Assembly (NCBI GenBank): GCA_905612225.1
Contig: CAJQRG010000036.1
Location: 1-64,000 of the forward strand
Reading direction: 5' to 3'
Source of the DNA: Emcibacteraceae bacterium
GTDB lineage: Bacteria > Pseudomonadota > Alphaproteobacteria > Sphingomonadales > Emcibacteraceae
Length of the DNA stretch: 64,000 nucleotides
Below the pieces are notes generated by a model. The model was not told the origin of the DNA. It searched no databases and worked only from the letters and a program-made list of their open reading frames with translations. Shown here in pieces: positions 21,584 to 32,540 of the stretch; position 1 is the first letter of the stretch; the number at the start of each line of letters is the position of its first letter. The translations under genes were made by a program, and so were the position numbers.

Positions 21584-24127
21584 CTACAGGTTACGTTCAA
21601 TTTCCTCGACTTCATAACATTCGATTACATCACCTGTTTTCATATCATTATAACTGGCAAAATTCATTCCGCACTCAACGCCGCTCTCCACCTCTTTCGC
21701 CGTATCCTTGAAACGGCGCAGTGACCCGAGATCACCTTCGTAAACAACTATGTCATCTCGCAATAGCCTAGCATGAGCTCCTTGTCGGACTATACCACTA
21801 GTAACTAAACAACCGGCTGCTTTTCCTTTGCCAGCATTAAAGATATCAAGTATCTCTGCTGTACCAATAATAGTTTCTTTAATTTCTGGTGCCAAAAGAC
21901 CTGACATCACCGATTTAATATCGTCGATTAAGTTGTAAATAATCGAATAATAACGAATTTCGACACCTTCCCTACGCGCAAGATCAGCAGCATTACGACT
22001 AGCACGAACATTAAAGCCTACAACTGGAGCCCCCGTCGCAACCGCAAGACTAACATCAGATTCATTAATGCCTCCAACACCGCTATGAACAATTTTACAT
22101 TTCACTTCGTCTGTATTAAGTTGCTCCAATGATGAAATAATAGCCCCAGTTGAACCCTGTACGTCCGCCTTTAAAAGAACAGGAACCGAGGAAATTTTAG
22201 CCTCCTTAAGTTTATCAAACATATTCTCAAGGCTAGCCTCAGGTGTTTTATTTTTATCTTCTTTAATTTGGTTCAGCCTAAAAGCAACAACGCTACGTGC
22301 TTTTGCTTCGTCCCCAACAATAACAAAATCATCCCCAGCGCCAGGCGCATTATCAAGCCCGAGAATTTCAACCGGCATAGAAGGGCCAGCTTCCTTAATT
22401 TTTGAGCCACGGTCGTCAACAAGTGCGCGTGCCCGCCCCCATGTTGTACCCGCCACAACAATATCACCGATCCTAAGTATTCCACGCTGAACGATAACCG
22501 TCGCAACCGGTCCACGGCCTTTATCAAGTTTAGCTTCTACAACAACACCTTCAGCTGCCCGATTAGGGTTAGCCTTAAGGTCATTAAGTTCCGCCTGCAG
22601 GAGAATAGCCTCTTCCAGCTTATCAAGACCTGTACCCTCTTTTGCAGATACTTCAAGGTCAAGCACTTCCCCGCCCATACTTTCAACAAACACTTCGTGT
22701 TGCAAAAGATCCTGACGAACTTTCGTTGGGTTTGCTCCTGGAGCGTCCATTTTATTTATAGCGACAATGATAGGAACTTCTGCTGATTTGGCATGGCTAA
22801 TAGCCTCAATAGTTTGTGGCATTATGCCATCATCCGCCGCCACAACAAGCACAACAATATCAGTAACTTGCGCACCACGTGCACGCATTGCCGTAAAGGC
22901 AGCATGCCCTGGTGTATCAAGAAATGTAATTCTATCACCACTTGCCATTTTGATTTGGTACGCACCAATGTGCTGCGTAATACCGCCTGCCTCACCTTCA
23001 GTTACGCTAGTTTTTCGAAGGGCATCAAGGATGGAAGTCTTACCATGATCAACGTGCCCCATAACCGTTACTACAGGTGCTCGTGAAACTAGGTCCGCGG
23101 CTGCGTCCTCCGGACCGCTCAGATCTTGCTCAACATCAGATGCACTGATCCGCTTAAGTTTGTGCCCAAACTCTTCGACAATCAGTTCCACAACATCATG
23201 TTCAACCAGATCGCTTGCTCCAGACATCACACCCATTTTCATCAAGGCACGGACAACATCGTTTGTTTTCTCAGTCATTCTATTTGCTAATTCAGCAACA
23301 GTGATGCTATCGGGAACAACCACCTCGCGGTAGATTTTTTGTGCGGGCTCAACAACACCACTTTGCCTTTTTTCTTTGGCGCGTTTGCGCTTGAGCGATG
23401 CAAGACTTCTCTGACGCTCATTACTTCCTGAGAGCGCCTGCGTAACGGTAAGGCGTCCACTGCGCCGGCGATTATCATTAGTGTTCGTTTTTTTCACCTC
23501 AGGGCGTTTAGATGGCTCTTCTTTATTTGTTTTAGCAACTTCTTTTGCTTTTACGGGCTGTCCGGACGCCAGCTTTGCAGTGACTGCTTCGGCTTCGGCT
23601 ATTTTTTGCGCTTCTTCTTCAGCATTTTTCTTAAGTTCAAGGTCAACAAGGCGTTTTTCTTCATTAATATCTTGTTTAGCTTCTAATTCTTTTTTCGGCT
23701 TATTCTTGTTCTCTGTGGCTTCTTTAGCAAGACGTTCACCATTTGCTGCATCCTCAACAGCTTTACGCTTAGCCCCCTCTGCGGCAAGTTTTGCCTTTTC
23801 TTGATTATCCTTCTGAGACTTTTCTAAAACTTGGGCACGCTTTTCACGCTCACCTTCAGAAAGGCCTCCTAAAGTTGTTTTTTTCAGCATAGTCTTTTTT
23901 GGACTGGGGGTTTTTTCTTTGTCAAATGGCGACTTAAAGATTGACTCAGGCGTTGGAATTGTTGTTTGGACTACTGGCTTTTGCCCTGGCATAATAAGCT
24001 TCTTCTTACGCTGGACTACTACGTTTCCAGATCCACCCCCAATGCCAGAGTCGCCCGCAGGTTTAATCTGAAGCGTCTTACGACCAGAAGTAGATAGGTG
24101 TGTGTTTTTATTTTTATCGTCACTCAT
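21584..24127 (-). CDS. infB: Translation initiation factor IF-2
   Basis: [67 protein letters not shown]. Confidence 0.98.
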   Translation of the reverse strand: MSDDKNKNTHLSTSGRKTLQIKPAGDSGIGGGSGNVVVQRKKKLIMPGQKPVVQTTIPTPESIFKSPFDKEKTPSPKKTMLKKTTLGGLSEGEREKRAQVLEKSQKDNQEKAKLAAEGAKRKAVEDAANGERLAKEATENKNKPKKELEAKQDINEEKRLVDLELKKNAEEEAQKIAEAEAVTAKLASGQPVKAKEVAKTNKEEPSKRPEVKKTNTNDNRRRSGRLTVTQALSGSNERQRSLASLKRKRAKEKRQSGVVEPAQKIYREVVVPDSITVAELANRMTEKTNDVVRALMKMGVMSGASDLVEHDVVELIVEEFGHKLKRISASDVEQDLSGPEDAAADLVSRAPVVTVMGHVDHGKTSILDALRKTSVTEGEAGGITQHIGAYQIKMASGDRITFLDTPGHAAFTAMRARGAQVTDIVVLVVAADDGIMPQTIEAISHAKSAEVPIIVAINKMDAPGANPTKVRQDLLQHEVFVESMGGEVLDLEVSAKEGTGLDKLEEAILLQAELNDLKANPNRAAEGVVVEAKLDKGRGPVATVIVQRGILRIGDIVVAGTTWGRARALVDDRGSKIKEAGPSMPVEILGLDNAPGAGDDFVIVGDEAKARSVVAFRLNQIKEDKNKTPEASLENMFDKLKEAKISSVPVLLKADVQGSTGAIISSLEQLNTDEVKCKIVHSGVGGINESDVSLAVATGAPVVGFNVRASRNAADLARREGVEIRYYSIIYNLIDDIKSVMSGLLAPEIKETIIGTAEILDIFNAGKGKAAGCLVTSGIVRQGAHARLLRDDIVVYEGDLGSLRRFKDTAKEVESGVECGMNFASYNDMKTGDVIECYEVEEIERNL

Positions 24128-24185
24128 TCTTTTATCGCCTTAAAAACTAATTTATACTTTTAACATAAAAAAATTATAAATTGGT

Positions 24186-24836
24186 CTATTTTATAACCGT
24201 TTTTCTACAGTGCTCAAAACGGGATAACTCCCGTAATAAACTTGTTCTTATTCCACCGGGTAGAAGCGCCAGATGCACAGCGTTTTCTATTCCCATGGCT
24301 TTACTTAACTCATCTCGGGAAAATATAGTAATTACCCTTAATTCATCAAGCCCCTGACACATTTTACTGCGTCCATTGATAGCACCGTCACGCGCAGTTA
24401 GTAAAACATTCGTCCTACCAGATTTCAATGTCGCCCTTACTTTTTCAAACCCTGACAGTATATTTCCCGCCCGATTAGCAAGGCCTAAATAATCAAGACA
24501 TCGTTTACATAATAACGTCTCGATCTGATCCACAAGGTTGTCTGCAACCTTTACGGATTGATCTTTGTTTTTAACCGTCGCCTCGTCCAGCTCTTCAATA
24601 TCTTTTTTTTTCTTATCCGAAAGAACCTGATGTCCAAACCTCAATAATATATTCTTCTTTACTGCTTGCTCTAATATGTCCCTCTTAGCCATAATCCAAC
24701 AACCTCTGCCTGGCAACTTAGCAGCTACATCTGGTATTATTTGACCCTCTGGCCCACAAACAAACCTAACTAAATCAAATGCAGGGTGGACGCCTCCCGT
24801 GACCAGACATTTACGAATTTTGTCCTTTTTGATCAC
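24186..24836 (-). CDS. YlxR/DUF448 RNA-binding protein with L7Ae-like C-terminal region
   Basis: RKCLVTGGVHPAFDLVRFVCGPEGQIIPDVAAKLPGRGCWI; C-terminal GLANRAGNILSGFEKV; nusA-infB position. Confidence 0.85.
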   Translation of the reverse strand: MIKKDKIRKCLVTGGVHPAFDLVRFVCGPEGQIIPDVAAKLPGRGCWIMAKRDILEQAVKKNILLRFGHQVLSDKKKKDIEELDEATVKNKDQSVKVADNLVDQIETLLCKRCLDYLGLANRAGNILSGFEKVRATLKSGRTNVLLTARDGAINGRSKMCQGLDELRVITIFSRDELSKAMGIENAVHLALLPGGIRTSLLRELSRFEHCRKTVIK

Positions 24837-24847
24837 TGAGCCTTAAC

Positions 24848-26479
24848 CTACTCTTCTGCCTCAAGTTTAGTCTCTTCAATTACTTCTTCTGCAGACCCTT
24901 CCTCGTCCTCGAACCAATGAGCTCGTGCAGCCATGATAATTGCATTAGCTTGATCCATGGTCAGGTCATATTCTTTCAAAATACCATCTTCGGAGCTTGT
25001 TAATTCGTCAGCAGCCAGGTCCCCAAGGTTATCCAAAGTTTTAATGCTAGCCTCCCCCAACGTTGCCAGCATAGGCAACGTAAGCCCCTCAATCGTTGTA
25101 AGATCATCCTCAACACCAAGTTTTTTACGCTTCTCATCCGCCTCAAGCGCAACAGCCGCTAACGCCTCTTTAGCGCGAGACTGAAGCTCCTCAACCAAGG
25201 CCATATCGAACCCCTCAATACCAGCAAACTCCTCAGGCGCAACATATGCAACTTCCTCAAGGTTTCTGAAGCCCTCACCAACAAGAAGAAGAGCAAGGGT
25301 TTCGTCAACATCAAGACTGCCCATAAATAACTCACTGCGTACTTTATATTCTTTTTGACGACGCTCGCTTTCATCCGCCTCTGTCATTATATCAACCTGC
25401 CATTCCGTAAGCTGCGAGGCAAGGCGAACGTTTTGTCCACGGCGCCCAATAGCCAAACTTAGTTGATCTTCGCCAACAACGACATCCATACGACCCGCAT
25501 CCTCGTCGATAACTACCTTGGAAACATTAGCGGGTGCAAGTGCGCGTATAATATAAGTAGCTGGATCTGGAGACCATTGAATAATATCAATTTTTTCACC
25601 CTGTAGTTCTTCAACCACAGCCTGAACACGGCTCCCTCGCATGCCCACACAAGCGCCAACAGGATCAATACTTGGATCACTACTAGTAACGGCAATTTTA
25701 GCCCTACTCCCCGGATCACGACTGACGCCTACTACACTAATGACACCGTCATATATCTCTGGAACTTCGCCTGCAAAAAGTTTTGCCATAAAGTCCGGAT
25801 GGCTTCTCGATAGAAAAATCTGTGGCCCACGGATCTCTTCGCGTACATCCTGAATTATTGCGCGTACACGCTCACCATTTCTGATGTGCTCACGCGGTAT
25901 AAGCTGGTCACGACGAATAATGGCCTCAGCAGAACCAAGGTCAATAATTGCATTGCCGTACTCTACACGCTTCACTACACCATTAATAAGTTCGCCAACC
26001 TTATCTTTATATTCTTCAAACTGCCTAGCTCGTTCTGCTTCGCGAACCTTTTGTACTATAACCTGCTTAGCCGTTTGGGCTGCAACACGGCCGAAGTCAA
26101 TAGCAGGGAGCTCATCAGCAAGAATATCGCCAATTGCCGCTCCCTTTTTATATTCTTCCGCAGCCTCAACAGTAATTTCTGTTGAATGGTTCTCTACATT
26201 TTCGACAACCTCCAAGACGCGATAAAGCTTGATATCACCCGTTTTTCTATCAATATGAGCTTTAATTTCGTTTTCCATACCATAACGTGACCTAGCCGCT
26301 TTTTGAATAGCCTCTTCCATTGCACCAAGAACAATCTCTTTATCTATGTTCTTTTCACGTGCCACGGCATCGGAAATTTGTAAAAGTTCTAATCTATTTG
26401 CGCTTACTGCCGTCATACTCTTATGCTCCAGTATTGTCTCTTTTGATAACGTGATTTCAGGATGGCTTCGTACTCGCAA
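24848..26479 (-). CDS. nusA: Transcription termination/antitermination protein NusA
   Basis: RLELLQISDAVAREKNIDKEIVLGAMEEAIQKAARSRYG; S1/KH segments; GACVGMRGSRVQAVVEELQGEKIDI; start probably M at 26416. Confidence 0.96.
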   Translation of the reverse strand: MRVRSHPEITLSKETILEHKSMTAVSANRLELLQISDAVAREKNIDKEIVLGAMEEAIQKAARSRYGMENEIKAHIDRKTGDIKLYRVLEVVENVENHSTEITVEAAEEYKKGAAIGDILADELPAIDFGRVAAQTAKQVIVQKVREAERARQFEEYKDKVGELINGVVKRVEYGNAIIDLGSAEAIIRRDQLIPREHIRNGERVRAIIQDVREEIRGPQIFLSRSHPDFMAKLFAGEVPEIYDGVISVVGVSRDPGSRAKIAVTSSDPSIDPVGACVGMRGSRVQAVVEELQGEKIDIIQWSPDPATYIIRALAPANVSKVVIDEDAGRMDVVVGEDQLSLAIGRRGQNVRLASQLTEWQVDIMTEADESERRQKEYKVRSELFMGSLDVDETLALLLVGEGFRNLEEVAYVAPEEFAGIEGFDMALVEELQSRAKEALAAVALEADEKRKKLGVEDDLTTIEGLTLPMLATLGEASIKTLDNLGDLAADELTSSEDGILKEYDLTMDQANAIIMAARAHWFEDEEGSAEEVIEETKLEAEE

Positions 26480-26957
26480 GTGCCATCAATTCATCGGTCA
26501 TTACCAGTTTTGCTTTTTGAATATCAGAAAAAGAAAGCTTGCACACTTCCCCTTCGACATCCATTAAAATTAAATTATTTTCAGTACCGAGTAATTTTCC
26601 ACGGTAACGTTTTCTATTATCCACAGTCTTATTCATCTCTACTTTTGTTTGAAACCCTGCATAATTCACAAAATCTTTAAGACGGGTAAGTGGTCTGTCC
26701 AAGCCGGGCGAACTAACTTCGAGCACGTATTCACTATCAATGGGGTCTTCTACATCCATAATCGCAGAAATTCCACGACTGATTTTTGCACAACCCTCTA
26801 CTGTCATAGTGCCATCTTCAGATTCTGCCATCACCTGAAGAGTAGATGCCCCACCCTTAGGGGAGCTAAAAAGCTGAACGCGCACGAGCTCAAAACCGAA
26901 CCCCTCAATCGTTGGCTCAATAAGCTTTGCAATTTTATCCATTAGGACATTAGTCAT
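26457..26957 (-). CDS. rimP: Ribosome maturation factor RimP
   Basis: IEPTIEGFGFELVRVQL, EYVLEVSSPGLDRPLTRLKDF; immediately upstream of nusA. Confidence 0.94.
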   Translation of the reverse strand: MTNVLMDKIAKLIEPTIEGFGFELVRVQLFSSPKGGASTLQVMAESEDGTMTVEGCAKISRGISAIMDVEDPIDSEYVLEVSSPGLDRPLTRLKDFVNYAGFQTKVEMNKTVDNRKRYRGKLLGTENNLILMDVEGEVCKLSFSDIQKAKLVMTDELMALASTKPS

Positions 26958-27110
26958 TCGTTTTCCAAAATATACCAGTTACAAACCAAAAAGCAGGCCA
27001 GTGAAACACTTGCCCGACCAAAAATTAACAATTTCATATGATTCGGATGCGTATATATATAAAGTAATTTTATGGGACTTCAAGTTCTTTATTAAGTACA
27101 CACCTTTTAG

Positions 27111-27809
27111 CTACCTTGGCTTTCTCTGAAATGTTAAATATGTACTTTTTCGCCCCACAGTGAGCGCCTTTTTCTCATAACGTGTTTGCGGCCAGTCCGC
27201 AGGTCTTTTATGCCACTCATCTGGATGACCATCTTTCCAGTTAAAATTAGTGTCCTCCATTAATCGCGCAAGGATCCAGCGACAATAGTCATGATGGTCC
27301 GTAGCTATGCGCAGTTGAGCGTCATCTTTAAGAATTTTTGCTAAAATAGTCAGGTTTCCTGGGCTGACAATGCGGCGCTTATGATGTTTTTTTTTACGCC
27401 AAGGATCGGGGAAAAGTATAAATGCTCGAGACAAAGATTGCTTCTCCATCGCATCCATTAAAAGTCGCGCATCATCCATAAAAAACCGAATGTTCGTAAC
27501 ATCGTCGCGCACCATGTGATCAACTAACCCAGAAACACCATTGATAAATGGTTCGCAGCCAATAAACCCTATGTCAGGATTTGCCTTAGCTTGGCTGATT
27601 AGGTGCTCGCCTTTTCCAAAACCTATTTCCAGCCAAAACTCACATAAGTCATGTCCAAACAGTTTTTTAAGATCAACCTGGCCGCCCTCAATAGAAATAG
27701 AATATTTAGGAAGGTATTCACGCAGGCGCGTTTCACTTCTTTTTTTCAATGGCTTGGAAAGACGCCGTCCGTAGACCCGGCTACCTTTTATGTTTTCTAA
27801 ATCTTTCAT
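27111..27809 (-). CDS. trmB: tRNA (guanine-N7-)-methyltransferase
   Basis: FWLEIGFGKGEHLISQAKANPDIGFIGCEPFINGV, LFPDPWRKKKHHKRRIV. Confidence 0.96.
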   Translation of the reverse strand: MKDLENIKGSRVYGRRLSKPLKKRSETRLREYLPKYSISIEGGQVDLKKLFGHDLCEFWLEIGFGKGEHLISQAKANPDIGFIGCEPFINGVSGLVDHMVRDDVTNIRFFMDDARLLMDAMEKQSLSRAFILFPDPWRKKKHHKRRIVSPGNLTILAKILKDDAQLRIATDHHDYCRWILARLMEDTNFNWKDGHPDEWHKRPADWPQTRYEKKALTVGRKSTYLTFQRKPR

Positions 27810-27846
27810 AAAAGCGACCCTATTTGCAAGAACCTATTCGTGTATA

Positions 27847-29013
27847 TTAAAATTCGCTTTTAAGTACATCAACTAAATCTAATTTTTCCCATGAAAACCC
27901 ACCATCTTCTTCGGGGTCTCTACCAAAATGACCATAAGCAGCTGTTCTTTCATAAATTGGTCTATTAAGGCCAAGATGCTCACGAATACCCCGAGGGCTT
28001 AAATCCATCACCTCCGAGAGTAATTTCTCAAGTTTCGCGGGATCAACGTTACCAGTTTGGTGAAAATCAACGTAAAGGGAAAGTGGCTTTGAAACTCCAA
28101 TAGCATAAGCAAGTTGTATTGAACACCTATGGGCAAATCCCGCTGCTACAATATTTTTTGCTAAATATCTTGTAGCATAAGCGGCTGAACGATCGACCTT
28201 TGTTGGGTCTTTGCCGGAAAAGGCCCCACCACCATGCTGGGCGGCTCCTCCGTATGTATCAACAATTATTTTACGACCAGTAAGGCCCACATCTCCATCA
28301 GGGCCGCCAATAATAAACTGACCCGTTGGATTAATATAAAGTTCGTCCGCAGCAGGAATCCAACCATCTGGTAAAATATTTTCAATATGAGGAAGAACAA
28401 TTTCTCTTACGCGCTCCTGGTTAGTTTCCGCACTGTGTTGCGTGGAAACCACAACAGAAGTTGCCCTTACCGGCTTTCCATTAACATATTGAAGAGTGAC
28501 CTGGCTCTTGGAGTCCGGACCAAGTTCTTTTATTGCACTACCATGACGCTCATCAGCCATAGATTTCAAAATTTTATGTGAAAAATCGAGCGTTGCCGGC
28601 ATCAAGTTTTCAGTTTCATCGGTGGCATAGCCAAACATGATTCCCTGATCACCCGCACCCTCATCTTTATTCCCGGATGCATCCACACCCATGGCAATAT
28701 CGCCTGATTGACCGTGCACATGAACCTCAACGTTCATTTTTTTCCAGTGAAAACCATCTTGCTCGTAGCCAATTTTCTTAACCACATTCCTCGCAGTCTG
28801 CTCCATTGACCCTTTCGTAATACTTTCTGGTCCTCGCACTTCACCAGCAAGAACAACTCTATTCGTGGTGGTAAGTGTTTCCACCGCAACCCTAGATGCA
28901 GGATCAACAGCAAGAAATTTATCCACAATCGCATCTGAAATACGATCGGAAACTTTATCTGGGTGTCCCTCAGATACGGACTCACTGGTAAATAAATAAC
29001 TGTCTCTAATCAA
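27847..29013 (-). CDS. metK: S-adenosylmethionine synthetase
   Basis: [60 protein letters not shown] start at 29013-29011. Confidence 0.98.
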   Translation of the reverse strand: MIRDSYLFTSESVSEGHPDKVSDRISDAIVDKFLAVDPASRVAVETLTTTNRVVLAGEVRGPESITKGSMEQTARNVVKKIGYEQDGFHWKKMNVEVHVHGQSGDIAMGVDASGNKDEGAGDQGIMFGYATDETENLMPATLDFSHKILKSMADERHGSAIKELGPDSKSQVTLQYVNGKPVRATSVVVSTQHSAETNQERVREIVLPHIENILPDGWIPAADELYINPTGQFIIGGPDGDVGLTGRKIIVDTYGGAAQHGGGAFSGKDPTKVDRSAAYATRYLAKNIVAAGFAHRCSIQLAYAIGVSKPLSLYVDFHQTGNVDPAKLEKLLSEVMDLSPRGIREHLGLNRPIYERTAAYGHFGRDPEEDGGFSWEKLDLVDVLKSEF

Positions 29014-29056
29014 AATTCTATTCCTATAAAATGGTTTTATAAAACGCTTTCAATTA

Positions 29057-29080
29057 CTATATAAGGAATTCCTTATATAG
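29057..29080. promoter_or_regulatory. Perfect 24-bp palindrome upstream of metK, candidate operator
   Basis: CTATATAAGGAATTCCTTATATAG equals its own reverse complement; 20 bp downstream of a minus-strand TTGACA (29106-29101). Confidence 0.65.
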
Positions 29081-29126
29081 AAGGTAACTATAGATATACT
29101 TGTCAAAAACGAAAATCAACTTTTAT

Positions 29127-29396
29127 TTAAGTTATATTATACAAAAATTTTATGTTCTGAGAAGCGGCCTGCATTAAATTATAATTATGAGAAACCCCTG
29201 CCTTAATTCTGGGCCCTAAATCATGAATGCCGTCGCAAAGCCAACTCATCTTTATGACATCAGACAATTGTAACCCACAACAATCTCTTTTACGCCCATT
29301 GAGCCTCTCCCCCATTGATTTAACGCCAACATATATTGGCCCTGAATGCTGTATGCTAAAGTCGGTCACAATTTGACGCCACGTCGATAAGAGCAC
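29127..29396 (-). CDS. Uncertain short ORF upstream of metK (GTG start); possible orphan or remnant
   Basis: Open frame extends upstream of the annotated start to a TGA at 29459-29457; no recognised family. Confidence 0.3.
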   Translation of the reverse strand: MLLSTWRQIVTDFSIQHSGPIYVGVKSMGERLNGRKRDCCGLQLSDVIKMSWLCDGIHDLGPRIKAGVSHNYNLMQAASQNIKFLYNIT

Positions 29397-29610
29397 TTGT
29401 TTTTTATCAAGATGACGTTTAGCAGGCCCATACGACGCAGTGCCCTTTATGGTAACTCAAACTTCAAAGTACGAATATTATTCTCGTTAAAGTATTCAGC
29501 AACAATAATTCATAAATTGGGGTTCCATTACCGCAACCGCACCATGAAGCAGGACAACCAATTTTTCAGGGGACTCTCAACCATTCCCAATAAGTGGAGG
29601 GCTAGCGATA

Positions 29611-29973
29611 TTAAACAACTATTACATTTTCATCTTTGACTATGACATCAAATGGCTCTAAAAATTCTCCATTACAAGGTCCAGCAACACAAAGGCCATC
29701 ATCTAACTGAAACAACGCACCGTGTGTGTGACACATTAAATAGGTGCCACTTTTTTCCATAAATTGTCCCTGCTCCATATTCAGTGGTGCTCCTGTGTGG
29801 GGACAGGCATTATTAAAAGCAAAAACATCATCACCTTTTCTTTGCAAAAAAATATTATAAATTTCATCCCCCACGCTGCAAGAAAACTCTTTGGCGGACC
29901 CATCGGCTATATCTTCTAGCGTACATAAAGTTGTCCCTGAGGCCAGGCCGACAAACATCTTTCTATCCTTCAT
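29611..29973 (-). CDS. Rieske [2Fe-2S] ferredoxin-like protein
   Basis: ACPHTGAPLNMEQG ... LMCHTHGALFQLDDGLCVAGPC Rieske CxH/CxxH motifs; start at M 29973. Confidence 0.88.
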   Translation of the reverse strand: MKDRKMFVGLASGTTLCTLEDIADGSAKEFSCSVGDEIYNIFLQRKGDDVFAFNNACPHTGAPLNMEQGQFMEKSGTYLMCHTHGALFQLDDGLCVAGPCNGEFLEPFDVIVKDENVIVV

Positions 29974-29978
29974 AGGTT

Positions 29979-30278
29979 CTATCCTTGGCTGGGCAGCCAC
30001 GGACCAAGGGCTCCCATCCAACGGCGAATGGTAACTTTTTCAAAAAGACCTGCTTTGTTATAGGGATCGTTCGCAGCAAAATCTTCTGCCTGCTCCCTAC
30101 TTTCAACTTCCACTATCAGCATACTTCCTCTTGGTTTGGGGTCATCCGTTTCCGTTAGTAAAGGTCCAGCAAGAACTGTGATCCCTTTTTCCTTGGCGTA
30201 CGCCAGATGATCCGACCTTACGCCCATGCGTAACTCGAGACTATTTTCCTTATCGAATGCTGTAATTATATAATACAT
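29979..30278 (-). CDS. YciI-family protein
   Basis: MYYIITAFDKENSLELRMGVRSDHLAYAKE...GPLLTETDDPKPRGSMLIVEVESREQAEDFAANDPYNKAGLF. Confidence 0.9.
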   Translation of the reverse strand: MYYIITAFDKENSLELRMGVRSDHLAYAKEKGITVLAGPLLTETDDPKPRGSMLIVEVESREQAEDFAANDPYNKAGLFEKVTIRRWMGALGPWLPSQG

Positions 30279-30296
30279 TATTGTTCCTTATCTTTA

Positions 30297-31310
30297 TTAG
30301 ATTTCTGATACAAATGGTCTGTTAAGTAGATTACCAATCACATTATCAATATTTTTACCTTCATGAAGGATATCATTGACTGCCATCACAATTGGCATAT
30401 CAATATTTTTATCTCGGCAAATTTTGGCAAGCACGGATGATGTGTAGTATCCTTCCGCAACAGTAACGCGATTGGCCATTGAGTCTTCAACGGTTTTTCC
30501 TTCGCCGATTGCTATCCCAAGCGATAGATTGCGCGATTGGATTGAAGAACATGTCAGGATTAAGTCTCCAAGGCCACAGAGCCCCATCATCGTTGATCTT
30601 TCGGCGCCGTAACTCTCGCCGTAACGTACCATTTCTGAAAGACTTCTTGTGATGAGCGCAGCCCTGGCATTATCACCCATTTTCCGTCCAGTCGTTATCC
30701 CACATGCAATAGCAAAAACATTTTTAAGCGCCCCACCAATTTCTGCACCAACAATGTCAGGTGATGCGTAAGGTCTAAAAGTTGGTTGACCTATTACCCC
30801 CGAGAGACGCTTCGTAATTTGCTGGTACTTCGACGCAATAGTGACTGCTGACGGCAATCCTTGAGCCACCTCACGTGCAAAAGTCGGCCCCGAAAGAACA
30901 ACTAGGGGGGACTTTGGCATGATTTCTGAGACTACCTCCGTCATTAATTTTCCCGAAGACTGCTCAATTCCTTTTGCACATAGAACAAGTACGGCACCAT
31001 CTAGTATATATTTTTTTAACTCTGTAAGAACTGAGCGGACAAATTGAGCGGGGACTACTATAAAAATAAACTCATTACCCACTATATCCGCCAAATTAGT
31101 TGTCGCGCGCACATTTTTTGAAAGCTCCACTCCTTTGAGAAATATTTCGTTCTTATGCTCATCATTAATTTTTGTCACGACATCCCTCTCGCGGGCCCAA
31201 AGTGTTACTTTGCTTCCCGCCTTAGCCGATAGCTGTGCCAAAGCTGTACCCCAAGCACCTGCACCTACCACCCCAATGTTAGGTTGTCCTATTTGTTCGT
31301 TTTCTGGCAC
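30297..31310 (-). CDS. gpsA: Glycerol-3-phosphate dehydrogenase [NAD(P)+]
   Basis: IGVVGAGAWGTALAQLSAKAGSKVTLWARE, LSGPTFAREVAQGLPSAVTIA, GGALKNVFAIACGITTG. Confidence 0.96.
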   Translation of the reverse strand: MPENEQIGQPNIGVVGAGAWGTALAQLSAKAGSKVTLWARERDVVTKINDEHKNEIFLKGVELSKNVRATTNLADIVGNEFIFIVVPAQFVRSVLTELKKYILDGAVLVLCAKGIEQSSGKLMTEVVSEIMPKSPLVVLSGPTFAREVAQGLPSAVTIASKYQQITKRLSGVIGQPTFRPYASPDIVGAEIGGALKNVFAIACGITTGRKMGDNARAALITRSLSEMVRYGESYGAERSTMMGLCGLGDLILTCSSIQSRNLSLGIAIGEGKTVEDSMANRVTVAEGYYTSSVLAKICRDKNIDMPIVMAVNDILHEGKNIDNVIGNLLNRPFVSEI

Positions 31311-31338
31311 ATCAATTCCTATTTATAGATTATTGTTA

Positions 31339-32424
31339 TTATGCTTTTATTCCAGCCCCCACAGCAGGTTTTGCGTCTGGGTCAAGAGGCCACCGCGCAA
31401 CGGCACCAATATCAAGGCCCGCAAACTCTTTAAGTTTGAATTTTTCCACACCAGCCCAGGCAATCATTGCACCGTTATCTGTACACAAATTCATTGGCGG
31501 GGCCTTTAAGGCTAAACCCTTTTGCTCGCATAGCGCCGACAGCTTCTCTTTTATACAGCTATTCGCAGCAACGCCACCCGCCACTACCAAAATATGTTCG
31601 TTCTTGGGCGTTTTTTCAAGATAATAATCAACTGAATTTGCAACCCTATCTAAAATAGCCTCCGTTAGTGCCTCTTGAAAACTTGCTGCAAGATCACAAA
31701 TATCCTGACGGCTCAAAATACCCTTTTTTTCTTCTACTAAGCGATCTTTTGCCCTCAAAACCGCTGTCTTGAGGCCAGAAAATGAAAAATTACTGCCAGG
31801 CTTACCCTTGAGAGGTCTCGGAAATTTAAATCGGCTAGCATCTCCTAAAAGGGCTGCATTTTCAACTGCCGGGCCTCCCGGATATTCTAGACCAAGGGTT
31901 TTTGCTACTTTATCAAAAGCTTCTCCCGCTGCATCATCAATAGTTGTCCCCAGTCTTTCATAATTGCCTACTCCATTTACAATTAAAAGCTGACAATGTC
32001 CTCCTGATACTAAAAGCAAAAGATAAGGAAACTCAACCGCTTCAGTAAGCCTTATAGACAGGGCATGGCCCTCAAGGTGATTAACACTAATAAGGGGTAA
32101 ATTTCGGGCGTAGGCAATGGACTTAGCCGTCATCAACCCAACCATCACACCGCCGATAAGCCCCGGACCTGATGTTACAGCAATAGCAGATAAATCACTC
32201 CATTTAATTGAAGCCTCCGCAAGAGCTTGACGTATCAATCGGTTCAGGTGGTTAATATGCGAGCGAGCAGCAATTTCAGGTACTACACCACCATAAGGTT
32301 TATGCTCTTCAAGTTGAGTAAGCACAATATTAGATAATATTTTTTTATTATCAGACACGATTGCTACTGCCGTCTCGTCGCAGCTGCTTTCTATACCCAT
32401 GATGAGAATTTTTTGTGCTTTCAA
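31339..32424 (-). CDS. tsaD: tRNA N6-adenosine threonylcarbamoyltransferase TsaD
   Basis: ILIMGIESSCDETAVAIV, NHLEGHALS, LLVSGGHCQLL, VVAGGVAANSCIKEKL. Confidence 0.97.
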   Translation of the reverse strand: MKAQKILIMGIESSCDETAVAIVSDNKKILSNIVLTQLEEHKPYGGVVPEIAARSHINHLNRLIRQALAEASIKWSDLSAIAVTSGPGLIGGVMVGLMTAKSIAYARNLPLISVNHLEGHALSIRLTEAVEFPYLLLLVSGGHCQLLIVNGVGNYERLGTTIDDAAGEAFDKVAKTLGLEYPGGPAVENAALLGDASRFKFPRPLKGKPGSNFSFSGLKTAVLRAKDRLVEEKKGILSRQDICDLAASFQEALTEAILDRVANSVDYYLEKTPKNEHILVVAGGVAANSCIKEKLSALCEQKGLALKAPPMNLCTDNGAMIAWAGVEKFKLKEFAGLDIGAVARWPLDPDAKPAVGAGIKA

Positions 32425-32540
32425 ATAACCTATCCCTAGTACTTTTTTATATCTTTACTGGCTTCATAAGAAAAACTCTATTAAACCTTATATCATGTAT
32501 AGTAAATAATAATACAGGCTCTAACATCTGGATATCGTCA

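Noticed and set aside
26617-26625. Second exact TTATCCACA
   Set aside because: Lies inside the rimP coding sequence with no cluster around it.
29014-29130. SAM riboswitch upstream of metK
   Set aside because: I could not draw a known SAM aptamer from this leader by eye; the palindrome looks more like an operator. A covariance scan would settle it.
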